A DNA stretch of 64,000 bases from Saussurea involucrata. Lineage: Eukaryota; Streptophyta; Magnoliopsida; Asterales; Asteraceae. Positions 10,844 through 21,600 of the stretch are shown piece after piece. The stretch spans positions 87,979,484 through 88,043,483 of the forward strand of contig CM066313.1 in the NCBI GenBank assembly GCA_033807775.1, in the 5' to 3' direction. Below the pieces are notes generated by a model. That model saw only the letters and a list, made by a program, of their open reading frames with translations. It searched no databases and had not been told where the DNA came from. The first letter of the stretch is position 1. The number at the start of each line of letters is the position of its first letter. The translations under genes and the position numbers were made by a program.

Positions 10844-11529
10844 TGTTGGTGACTTTAGTGAAATCATCGGTCATTTTGTGTAATTGGATTCACAAAGGTA
10901 ATAATGGGGTTGGTAGCTAAGCTATAACATGAGTTAGGAGGTGTGGAGTGCACACTCGTGTAAGCTAACTAGAACCCGGGATTGTTGGACGGATAAAATT
11001 GGCGTGTTATAAAGTGGTTTTCAGAGCTGGGCGTTGGGGCCAGTACCCGCGCTACTTAAGTAGCGCCAGAAGTGGCGCCAAGCACTGGATTGTGCTTTGG
11101 CGCTCATTTCCGCGCTAGTTGGGTCACGCCAAAAGTGGCGCCGAGCTCTGGACAGAATGTGGCGCGCATTTCGGCGCCAGTTATGTGGCGCGACATGTAG
11201 CGCCGGCGTCAGGGAATCTTTCTCACTTTGTAACTCTCAATTTTTGTAACTGACGTCATTAAGTCCACAATCAAATCTCATTAAATGAGAGATTATTTCC
11301 TGATTCAATACAGTGTAGGTTACGATTCTCTAAAGGTGTATAAGTATGAATCGATTAGTGCCTTAATCGATACACCGAAACAAAGAGATTATCCCCTAGA
11401 GAATTTTGTGATACCCAGGCATATAGGGTCGAAATATCTCTTACGGAAAGCGAGCTCTCACGCGATATCTGCGTTTTATCCAAGCTATTCTACATCTCTT
11501 TCTCTCTCAACTTTTCGAATTCCTCCAAC
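10844..11529 (+). repeat. 3' LTR of Cop-A2
   Basis: 686 bp, begins TGTTGG and ends CCAAC with the terminal A missing, followed by target duplication TTAAA. Carries the palindrome at 11049-11066 and the LTR ORF from 11285. Confidence 0.88.
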
Positions 11530-13039
11530 TTAAAAACATTATATAAAAAGGGGGGTTGGTGGTAGGATGTTTTATAATTAAATTAAACATGCAAAAATTA
11601 ATAATTTTAGAGTGTTGAAAAATAATAAACGAGACTAGCAATGAGCATTGATTAACTAATCATTTGGATTATGTATCATCGACTCATTCAAATCGTTTTC
11701 TCAAAAGAAATCAAATTGGTTGAAACATCAACACGCGTTAATGCTTCGTTCGCACAAAAGCTTGACTAACCTTGAACACTCTACAACTAGTCTCTAATTA
11801 GCTAATCGAACCTAGTCACGGACTTAGAATTCGATTGCCAACCGCATTAAAAATAAACGAACACCAAGACTAACCAACAATCGAGCGCCGATTGTTTAAG
11901 TTAGATTATGCAATTTTACAAAACCAACAATTAACACAATTGTCAATTGTGTGTTGTATGCTACTTCGACAAACCAAAAGACAATTACGGATCTTCCGAT
12001 TCATCTAACAATTCGAAATTGAATCAAACACATTAAGGGATCCTACTCAAAATGCCCAATTCAAGAACGATAAACATTCAAGTCTAAAATTGCATAAATG
12101 ACATTCAAATGAAACTTTAAGTTCAAACAAGTCTCAACAAATCCAAACTCAAAGTAATCACATACCCATTGCTAGAAATAAGAAAACTAGCTACTGATAA
12201 TTAAAATGCATAAATACTTACAAAAAGATTGAAATGTAGAAAACTGATGAAAAACCCTAGAAATTGTCTCCAAATCCACACCAAGAAGTTGAAAGTCGTC
12301 TCCTCTGTGAATCTTCTCTCTAAAAATCGTTCTCTAGTTGATTTCTCCCCCCAAATGACAGTTTATCCCTAGCTTTTAAACCCCAAAGGAGAAGGAACCG
12401 CCAAAAAACGCACACACACACTGATTCTCAGAACTGCGCGGTTTGGTGCGCGGGTTGAAACCGCGAGGTCGACTGAGCCTCGAATCGAACAGAGGCATAC
12501 GCGGGATGGGGCGTGGCCTGAAGCCGCGGGAGAAGCCGCACAGGGGTCTGTTCGATTTTTCTGCCGTTGTTCCTGTCGAACGTGAGAGAGAGAGGCAACG
12601 ATTGTTTCATCTTGTTGGGCTGAACTCACAAAGTGGGCTGCTGGATCATTCTTTTCTTTTTCTTTTGCTTTGGGCTCACGTGACCACAAGGTGTCAAGGA
12701 CCACAAATTCTAATCTCCTTTTTTTTTCTTTTTGTAATCTGCCAAACAAAACAACATGACCAAATTAATTAAATTCTTTTTCTTTTCTTTTTAAACCAAC
12801 AAATATTAAATAGATAAATACTAGAAGATTTTGTTTTTATTTTGTTTTTTTTTCTTTTTCTTTAATCCACTGTTACTCTAAATACAACTATCAAAAGATA
12901 TGTATTTTTATTTTTCACATTTATTTACTTACAAATAATAAAATTAAAACTCAATATAAAAAGGGTATTTTATTCATCGAAATGGCTCTAGTTGTAAGGG
13001 ATATTTGACGTAAAATATATATAAAAATTGCACTTATCA

Positions 13040-14297
13040 AATTCCCCCACACTTGATCATTGTCCGTCCCGGCAATGAAATAAGTTAGCATGTAGTGATC
13101 GAAACAAATCAAATGAGAGTGTTAACACACATAGCACATCATGAATTAGAGATTTGCAACTTAGCATCAATTATAGCACATACCAATTAAAATAGACTTA
13201 AGCTAATCACGAGAACTCTCACGAATGGGATAATCAAGATAACACTCAATTCACTCCTTGGGGTTAAAAGTGTATCGCTCAAACCGTCACTACGCTAGTA
13301 TGCACCTACCATAAGCTTGAAAAGTCTCTCACCCTCCACTACTTGGATAACATACATGCATATAAATCAAAAGGTCTTTTTAAGGGTTGTAATGTAAAAT
13401 AAGGCTTTGGGTAAGGTATGATATATTTGGGAAGAGTGGTTAAGGACCGTACACCAAACGGGAAACCCGGTTATACAAACAATTGACTTTCTTTCAACAA
13501 GGGGCTTAACATCTTTATCTTTGAAGCACATTTCCCTTTGGATGATAGGGAATAAAGATGAAACTTTTACAAACAACCATATCATCGTTTCCGTCATCGT
13601 TATTTATTTAATTTTTTTTTCTTGACGACATATATTTCTCTTTTTTTTTTCTTTCTCACATATTTCTTTTTGATCTTTTTTTTTCTTTCCCAACATATAT
13701 GTTTTACCTTCGAGCACATAGGGGTACCAAGACACTCCATTGGTGATTGGTCGTGTTTGGATTGGTTCATGATGTGGGTGACAAAAGAAATAGGCTAAGG
13801 CTCAAAGTGGCTTACAAAAAGAATCGTTTAAGCAACCAGCGATAAAACCTGTTGACATCATTTCTCCTTACAAAAGAACTCCAATGCAGTGTCAGTCCAA
13901 AAGCCAGGTAGTCTTCAATCAACCACTTGTACGTCTCCATGTACTGAAAGCTAGGCCCAGAAAATAAACAAAACAAAGTTAAGACAATCGGGAATTAGGA
14001 CAATTACAAAAACAAATATGGGCAAATTGAAAATTAACTTGCACTAAAACTAAAACCTACCTTTTCTTTAATCGACCGCCTTAAAATTTATTGGTGCGGA
14101 TACGAAAAAATTGAGCAGAATAAGAAAGGAATCGACAGAGCATGAAGGTTAAGTTTTGGCTTCCTGTGTCTAGGAGTGTAGAATGCATAATAAATTATAG
14201 GGGAGAGAGGAGGAATTCCAGGGGAACATGTGTATTAATAATATGTAACCATTTGCTTAAAAAAACTAGATCTCTTAAAATTTTCTAGAGAACCATA
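13040..14297 (-). other. Non-coding 3' region of the gypsy element
   Basis: About 1.2 kb adjoining the gypsy LTR. The PPT is at 13040-13054 (minus strand). The rest has no ORF with recognisable domains and contains T-rich low-complexity tracts near 13605-13690. The upper boundary is not defined; I stop at the solo LTR. Confidence 0.5.
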
Positions 14298-14578
14298 TGT
14301 TAGAACATTTATTGTCTTCAAGATTTATACATGAAAGTCTTTGTAAAAGTCTTGTAATTGAGAAGTCAAGAAAGTCAAAGTAGTTTAAGTAAAGTCAAAC
14401 TAGCTTAGATTTAATGTCTTGTAATCCTAGGTATAAATAGGATTAGTTAGCTTTGTTATTAAGCAAGTGATTAGAGAAGAAACATATTTGTAATATCTAG
14501 AGAGAGAAAGTTCTCAACTCATATGTAATTCTAGATTCTTAAGATCAATGGATGATATGTTGTTTACTGGTTCTAACA
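14298..14578 (+). repeat. Solo copia LTR
   Basis: 281 bp, TGTTAGAACA...GGTTCTAACA, with imperfect target duplication CCATA (14293-14297) and CTATA (14579-14583). A TATAAATAG box lies near 14442. No internal region is attached on either side, the usual product of LTR-LTR recombination. Related to the LTR at 5810. Confidence 0.75.
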
Positions 14579-14832
14579 CTATAACTCCACTTTCATAAAG
14601 AAGTATAGATGATTGTTGGAAATGCTCTTAGAAATTGACCCCAACAAAAGAAAAGGTAACATGTACGGTATTTTTTCTCTTTTATAGTTTTCAATACATT
14701 TACATTGTTTAATTAGTTGTCAACATTGTGTCTTATAATTTATTTGGAAAATTGAACGCATTTGGGATCTAAGAGCATTTCGAAAAGATTCTTTATCATC
14801 TGGGTAATTGAAAATATGGATCTCTCATCGTA

Positions 14833-15150
14833 CACTACAAAACAAATGACTTTTACACACAAAAATCACCCAGTGAAATTTCCATCGGTGATTACCGATG
14901 GATAACCCAGGACATTTCCATCGGTGAAATTTCCATCGGTGATTACCGACGGATAACCCAGGAGATACCAATGGTTCGGTAAAATCCGATTTTTTCGAGA
15001 AAACACCAATGGATCACCTAGAGAATCTCTGTGTAATCTGTCACTAATTTAAATTACCCACCAACTTTTGTGACGGTTTTGTGAAGAATCACTCTTTAGC
15101 GACAGATTTTCAGGGAAAATCCGTAGGCAAAAGTCTTTTATTTAGTAGTG
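14833..15150. mobile_element. CACTA-type miniature element
   Basis: 318 bp with terminal inverted repeats: the left end CACTACAAAACAAATGACTT pairs with the inverted right end CACTACTAAATAAAAGACTT. The flanking 3-bp target duplication GTA (14830-14832 and 15151-15153) is exact. Subterminal repeats of CCATCGGTGATTACCGA are present (14882-14950). There is no transposase, so the element is non-autonomous. It lies just downstream of the fusion gene. Confidence 0.88.
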
Positions 15151-15363
15151 GTATAACTAGACATCCCTTCTCATTTCAAGTTTTTCGTAGCAAAAGGAAG
15201 GTAGTAAGCCACTGAAATCAAAGAGTAGGTGTATATTGGGTTTAAACTGAAATCAGCGTTCAGGTAGTAAGCTACCTTATGATCTCTCTATTACTCTATA
15301 TCAAGGAAATCAAAACTGAAGTCTAAAGTATACAAAATATTATGGCAATGGTGCATATTGGGT
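15151..15363 (-). other. Probable 3' UTR region of the kinase-TOPLESS gene
   Basis: Sequence between the stop codon at 15364 and the CACTA element. No coding signal; taken as 3' UTR from position only. Confidence 0.35.
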
Positions 15364-15616
15364 CTAAAACCAACCTGAAGGACCCATTCTGTAACTTTCT
15401 CTTGATGGCGTTTCTGATGGCTGCCTATTCAAGGCAGAATTTGCAGGATTGTATGATGCCAAAGTACGGTTTTCCTGAGGCCCTGAGCCATCCAACTTTG
15501 GACGTGCATCAGCTGGTTCGATAACATGAACAGAACCGTTGCTCATTCCAAGAGCAAATTGGTAAGGATCAGATGGATGTGCTGCAATAACCACAGGATA
15601 CGCATTGATGTTGCTG
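15364..15616 (-). CDS. Exon 9: last TOPLESS-related exon with natural stop
   Basis: 253 nt completing the phase left by exon 8 (173+253 = 142 codons). It encodes NINAYPVVIAAHPSDPYQFA and GMSNGSVHVIEPADARP, the last propeller blade, then a hydrophilic tail ending SGWF and TAG at 15366-15364. The acceptor is a tandem CAGCAG, so usage could vary by one codon. Separated from exon 8 by a 5.4-kb intron containing Cop-B1. Confidence 0.82.
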
Positions 15617-18600
15617 CTGCCAAAATGAAACAAGTGATTAACCCAACATCAGCTTTTAGTTTGCCAAATGATAATACATAATCGAGATAGCGAGGACCAT
15701 CACATGATGACACTAGCAAGTACTGGAATTTTAACTACACCATATGTTCATAGGTTGTAGAGAACTTTAATCCTCATACCAATTTCAACTTCCCTAGCAT
15801 ACTATATAACGGTTTTCGAAAGATCACAGCAGAGGGATTTTCTTTTAAAGAAGTAAAAAAGAAATAGTATATATATATGCTACATTTCAGAAAATGAGTT
15901 CATATATGGCTGTTGGGAACTGAAGATATGCTAAGTATGGTTAGTACTGCCAAGACAATGTTACTACTGCCAGTTCTTCGTTACTACTGCTAGTCAAGGT
16001 TACTACTGCTAGACGAAGTTACTACTACTAGACACGGTTAGTACTGCTAGACCAAATTACTACTGCTAGACATGGTTAGTACTGCTGAGCTGAGATACTA
16101 CTGCTAGAAGACTGTGAATGTTAATACTGCTGAAGGTCGTTAATGCTGCTAAGTCAAATCATTGTTAATACTGCTGACTTGATAAGTTTGGGATGCGATA
16201 CTTTTGGAGACAAAGAAGGAATTGATCAAGATATGTTTAACGAAGATTCAGAAGATCAATTTACTTTTGATAGTTATCTTGTAATTACTTTTGTATATAT
16301 AGTATTGATAGATAGCTATTAGAAAAAAAAATATATACAGAAGATATACGTGTGATATAGAATTCTATATTGATTCAAGAGTGAATTAACCTCAAGGTGT
16401 AAGAACCCTATTTCTAGAGAAGTAGAAGTCGTCTTGTTGAGCCTGTTCAACAAGATTGAGGTTTGGTGTAAAGCTTGTGAGTAATACAGTTTGATATATA
16501 CAGTGTGTTGAATTCTATTGATTGTTCTTTAATTAATTTAGAGTTCTATTCCGCAAGATTCTCTAAATTCTGTTTCTAAGAAGTTTAATTCTTGTTAAGA
16601 ATCGATCCTGACAAGTGGTATCAGAGCATTGGTATCTTAGAAGCTATGGACAATTCAATGGATACTCACAGTACTCTTGTTTCAAAGGTTCCCATGCTCA
16701 AACCCAATGAATTTGACATGTGGAAACTGAGAATCAAGCAGTACATTCTTCTTACTGATTATGCAATATGGGACATCATAGAAAATGGCCCATGTAATGA
16801 AGGAAAGATTGGAGCAGATGGAAAGAGACCTCCTCCCAAGACAGATGCTGAAAAGAAAGTCAGATAAACAGAGATGAAGGCCTTAAGCACTCTGCTTTTG
16901 GCTATTCCTAATGAGTACCAACATCAATTCCAACACTGCACAGATGCACAGATGTTGTGGAATGCACTGGAGAAAAGATTTACTGGCACAAAGAGCACAA
17001 AGAGAAATCAAAAGGCTATTCTCAGGCAACAATATGAGAACTTTATGTCTGCAAAGAATGAGTCTATGACTCAAACTTTTGACAGATTTAACAAGTTAAT
17101 TGGAGAATTAGCAACTGTGGGTGTACACATGGATGCTGATGATGTCAGTAGAAAGTTCCTTAGATCATTGGGAGAAGAATGGACCATGTACACAGTCTCA
17201 TTCAGACAGAATGACCAATTGGAGGACAAAGAGCTAGATGACCTCTACAATGATCTGAGAGTATTTGAGGCTGAAGTTGAAGCCAAGAAAAGGCCATCTG
17301 TATTTGTTTATAATGCTGCTTTATTATCTTCATCCTCTGATAATGCTGCTAATCCTGATTCTGTTAATACTGCAGGTTCTGTTAATGCTGCTATTGGAAC
17401 TAATCAAGAGAAGACTACAGATTCTGTACTAGAAGCATTCTTTTCTAGTCATGTTCACTCTTCTCTAATCAATGATGATTTAGAGCAGATTAATGCTGAT
17501 GATCTGGAAGAGATGGACATCAAATGGCAGATGGCTATGCTATCAATGAGGGTGAAGAAATTCATCAAAAGGACTGGGAGAAACAACTTTTCCCAAAGAA
17601 GAGAAGATGGTGCAGGCTTTGACAAGTCCAAGGTTGAGTGTTATAAGTGTCACAAGATGGGACACTTTGCCAGAGAATGCAGAAGTGGAGGATCAAATCA
17701 ACAGGCTCCAAATGGAAACCAAAACAGAAGCTCCTCTCAAGCCCTTGTTTCTCAACAAGGAATGGGATTTGATTGGAGTGATCAAGCTGAGGAAGCCTGT
17801 CAGAATCAAGCTCTTATGGCAGAAGTATCTGATATTCCTACTGAGGTACAATCTAAACTCTGTTCTCAAGCTTGCATTGATGCTGTTAAAAGATATAGGG
17901 ATCACAATCAGGGTATGTGTGATAACCTTAAGAGGCTAGAGAAAGATGTGAAAGATTATGTTAGGATTGTAGAAAGGTTTGAGGAACAAATTAGAGCTTT
18001 TCAAGCTAATGAACTTCAACACTCCTATGATACTAACTATTGGAAGTGGGAGAAGAATGGGTATGAGATTAAGCTGAAAGTGTCTGGGGAGGAGAATGAG
18101 AAGTTAAAAGAAGAGCTTAAAAAGGTTAAACTTGATGTTGAAAAGTTTACCTGTGCTTCTAAAACCATGGATACCATCATTAAGGCTCAAATCCATGACA
18201 AGATGAAAGTAGGGATAGGGTACAATGCCACACCTCCACCCTACAATAACAACTACATACCTCCTAAGTCTGATTTGTTAGAGACCAAGGATAGGAAGGA
18301 ACCTGAATTAAAGATTAATATAGATCCTTGTGAAAAAGAAGTAGTAGTTAAGGATAAAACTGAGAAGGAAGAATCTAAGAAGAATAAGAGTGTTAGTAGT
18401 AAGGTTCCCTTAGACAATGAAATTGTGACCAATGAGAAAGATGGAAATCCTTGGGGAAAGAACAATGAGATCAAAAGGACTGAAAAGGAAAAGGGAGTTC
18501 ATTACAAACAAACCACAGTTGTGGCTCCCAATACCTGTAAACATTGTTCTTGTAAGAAATCTAAAGCGAACAAGCCCCAAAAACATGATAATCAGAGGGG

Positions 18601-21600
18601 AAATCAAAGGAACTGGAATAACCAGTGGGCTATGAGACAAGGAGTTGATCTGAACAGAATTAACAGGCCAAAACCTTGTTTCATCTGTGGTAAGCTAAAT
18701 CATTTAGCCAAACACTGTTATTTCAATCCTGTTAACCAAAGGTTTAATGCTCAAAGATCTTTTCAAAAACCTGGTGGTTACAGAAAGAATGGTGGCTATA
18801 AAAAGTCTGTGAGGAAAGTTGTGGCAATAAAACAAGTTAAAACCAAAAGCCACATGAAAAAGGCAGAAACAGAAAGTGTTAGAGTATGGATGCCTAAAGG
18901 TACTAATGATAATACTGCCAACTCAGCTAGTACTGCTAACAATGTTAGTACTGCAGGAAGCAATAATGTTGCTAGCAGTGTTAGTACTGCTAACACAGTT
19001 AATACCTCTTCAACAATTAATACTGCTTCTAGTGTTAGTACTGCTAAGTTAGTTAATACTGCTGAGAAGGCTAGTACTTCTGGAAGCAGTGTTAGTGCTG
19101 CTAACAAAGTTAGTACTTCTGCATCAGTTAGTACTGCTTCTAGACCTATCATCAAAACAAAGTACTCAAGCACTGATGTTCCTCACTTTGACAAGCTCGT
19201 CAAAACAGAATGTAAGTATTTTGATGATCAAGGGAGACCCAAGACCACTATGGCTTGGGTCCCTAACAAAAACTAATTGATTTATCAGATGTGCAGGGCA
19301 ACCAACAGCTCAAGGGGAAGAGCATTTGGCATGTTGATAGTGGTTGCTCCAGGCACATGACAGGTAACATGGCATGCCTCAAGAATTTCAAATGAATTGA
19401 TGGAGGACATGTTACTTTTGGAAACAATCCTGCAGAAGGTAAGAGAAGTGGTAAAGGTGATATGTCAGAAGGTAAGATGACATTTGAGGATTTGACTAGT
19501 AATGCAAAGTGCAGAGTTAATACTGCCCTGGCAGTTAATACTGCTTGTGCAGTTAATACTGCTTGTGCAGTTAATACTGCTTGTGCAGTTAATACTGCTT
19601 GCAGTTAATACTGCTTGCAGTTAATACTGCTCTGCAGTTAATACTGCTTGTGTAGTTAATACTGCTTGCAGTTAATACTGCTCAGTAGTTAATACTGCTT
19701 ATGTAGTTAATACTGCTCAGCAGTTAATACTGCTTGTGCAGTTAATACTGCTTGTGCAGTTAATACTGCTTGCAGTTAATACTGCTCAGTAGTTAATACT
19801 GCTTATGTAGTTAATACTGCTCAGCAGTTAATACTGCTTGTGCAGTTAATACTGCTTGTGCAGTTAATACTGCTTGCAGTTAATACTGCTCAGTAGTTAA
19901 TACTACTTATGTCGTTAATACTGCTTTTGATAATCTAGGGCATTCAAATACCCCTGTTTGCCCGCCAAAGTTCATAACAACTCTTCGCATTAACTTCTTC
20001 TCTCTCGTTCTAACCTAGTCTCCCCATAATCTTTGTGTTGTTCTTTCAAGAATCCTCAGGAATCATGGAGTTTGTGGATGAGCACAATGAAATAGCCATG
20101 CTTCAGAAGCCGAAACAAGCTGCGGGATTCCACGATATCGTCGATTTTCTTAAATCCTCGCACATCTCCTATGCCCTAACGGTGAGCCCAACCATCTATA
20201 TCGAACATCAGACGCAATTTTGGGAGAATGCCACTGTTAGTTTCGAAGAAGGGCAGAAAACCATTCGAACAAGGGTTTGTGATAAACCCTTGAAAGTCAC
20301 AGAGGAGGTTATTCGCATCTCTCTTCACTTGGATGATGCCTCAGGTATAACCTCTCTATCTTCTGATGACTTATATTCGACTTTACAAAGAATGGGGTAT
20401 GAAGGTCCCATTGGTGTTTTTAAATTCTACAAGTCAAAATTTTTCAACCAATGGAGATTTCTTGTTCATACCCTGATGCACTGTATTTCCAAGAAAACTA
20501 CTGGATGGAGTGAGTTCAGCAGTCCCATTGCATATGCCTTGGTCTGCTTATCCACTGCCAGAAAGTACAACTTTTCAGCTATGATCTTTAATGATCTTGT
20601 ATCAAACTTGGAATCCAAAAAGAGCTTTTACATGTATCCAAGGTTTGTGCAAGAAGTTATTAACAAGGAATTGATGGACTTACCTCAGTTTCCTGAGGTA
20701 TATGTACCCAAATCCCCTAAAGGGAAGGTTTTTTCAAATATGAAAAGACTTCCTAGGGACTCGGAAGGAGTTGACACACCATTGTTCTCTACAATGATGG
20801 TTGTGTCCCACACAATTGAAGGTATGGCATCAGGGTCAAGGCCCTCATTAGACACACCCACTGATGACCAATCCCAACCTTCCATCTCAAGAACTGTATG
20901 AATACCACTTTCTAGCTTGTGCTTCTGGGATTATATATAAGCATTTTCAAGTTCCTCTTTTGTACGTTGCATATATACCTGGAAATTGATGAGGATGTGT
21001 AGGCAGAAGGTGCTATTCGACATCGAAGCCTCAAACTATCTGCATCAAAAACTCCAACAGCACCATCCGAAAATCCAGTAAATAATAGCAAGCCATCGCA
21101 TGAGTATATCGCACTTGAAATTGGAGCAGGAAGAGATCCTCTTGGAGACCACTGAAACAAAAATAAATTAATGAACAAGTATATTCTCTTATCTTAACAA
21201 AAGCATTGTTAAACATGCAAATCCTCAGTATTATCCCTGGACAGAAGATGAAACTATATTTTTAGTAGGCAAGTAGGTCTAGGATTTTAAACATAATAGA
21301 GATGGTGTGATGTTAAAACGAACATGATCATCCGTAGAGGAAAAGGAAAGGAAGAGCTGAGAAGTATGAAAATTCTCAAGAATATCAGGTATAAAACAAA
21401 ATTCAGACTATGAAGCAAGCAAGTCTCAAATTATACCGAAGAAAATCCCTGACAAAAAATCTTGAAAAAAAAAACTCAAGCTAAAAGAAGGTATCTAGAT
21501 ATGGCACAATCATATCCAGCTACTAAACATGGTGTACTAAAGATTATTTGAAAGTATCATTTTTTATGAATCAGAATATCTAAAGTTCGATAAGGCTTGA

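Larger units (their letters stand above)
6375..11529 (+). mobile_element. Cop-A2: deleted family-A copia with intact target duplication
   Basis: The element is flanked by TTAAA at 6370-6374 and 11530-11534. The right LTR lost its final A (ends CCAAC). It carries an open gag, broken protease, no integrase core, and fused RT and RNase H pieces. The 5' LTR is 656 bp and the 3' LTR 686 bp, mainly because of a roughly 30-bp deletion in the 5' copy near 6685. It is nested inside the gypsy LTR. Confidence 0.92.
6211..13039 (-). repeat. Long LTR of a minus-strand Ty3/gypsy element, split by Cop-A2
   Basis: On the minus strand the LTR begins TGATAAGTGC at 13039 and ends ACACCCGTCA at 6211; about 1.67 kb once Cop-A2 and its target duplication are removed. 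Directly upstream on the minus strand is the purine tract AAGTGTGGGGGAATT (13040-13054), which marks this as a 3' LTR. The layout (long LTR, GTGTGGGGG tract, long non-coding 3' region) resembles Tat/Ogre-type gypsy elements; the lineage is an inference, as no pol is present. Confidence 0.7.
15911..20888 (+). mobile_element. Cop-B1: 3'-truncated family-B copia, lacking pol
   Basis: LTR, primer site, long two-knuckle gag, a protease stub, a repeat array and the extra ORF follow in order. Integrase, RT and RNase H are absent. The element stops inside the extra ORF at about 20888, where its match with Cop-B2 ends, and no 3' LTR follows. Large gag plus an env-like extra ORF resembles the Sire/Maximus copia lineage; this is inference from layout. 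It lies in intron 8 of the fusion gene, on the opposite strand. Confidence 0.85.

Noticed and set aside
12369..12772. Two overlapping open frames of 109-126 residues on opposite strands
   Set aside because: They lie inside the gypsy LTR in a locally GC-rich patch; no domain and no sign of coding bias.
18796..19173. Minus-strand 125-residue leucine/valine-rich frame (also 25099-25491)
   Set aside because: Antisense reading of the repetitive gag tail; the hydrophobic look comes from the ACTGC motif in reverse.
19517..19924. Regular short repeats separated by variable spacers, superficially CRISPR-like
   Set aside because: The repeat is only about 10 bp, spacers are 6-8 bp and themselves repetitive, the genome is plant, and the same motif occurs in coding sequence and LTRs.
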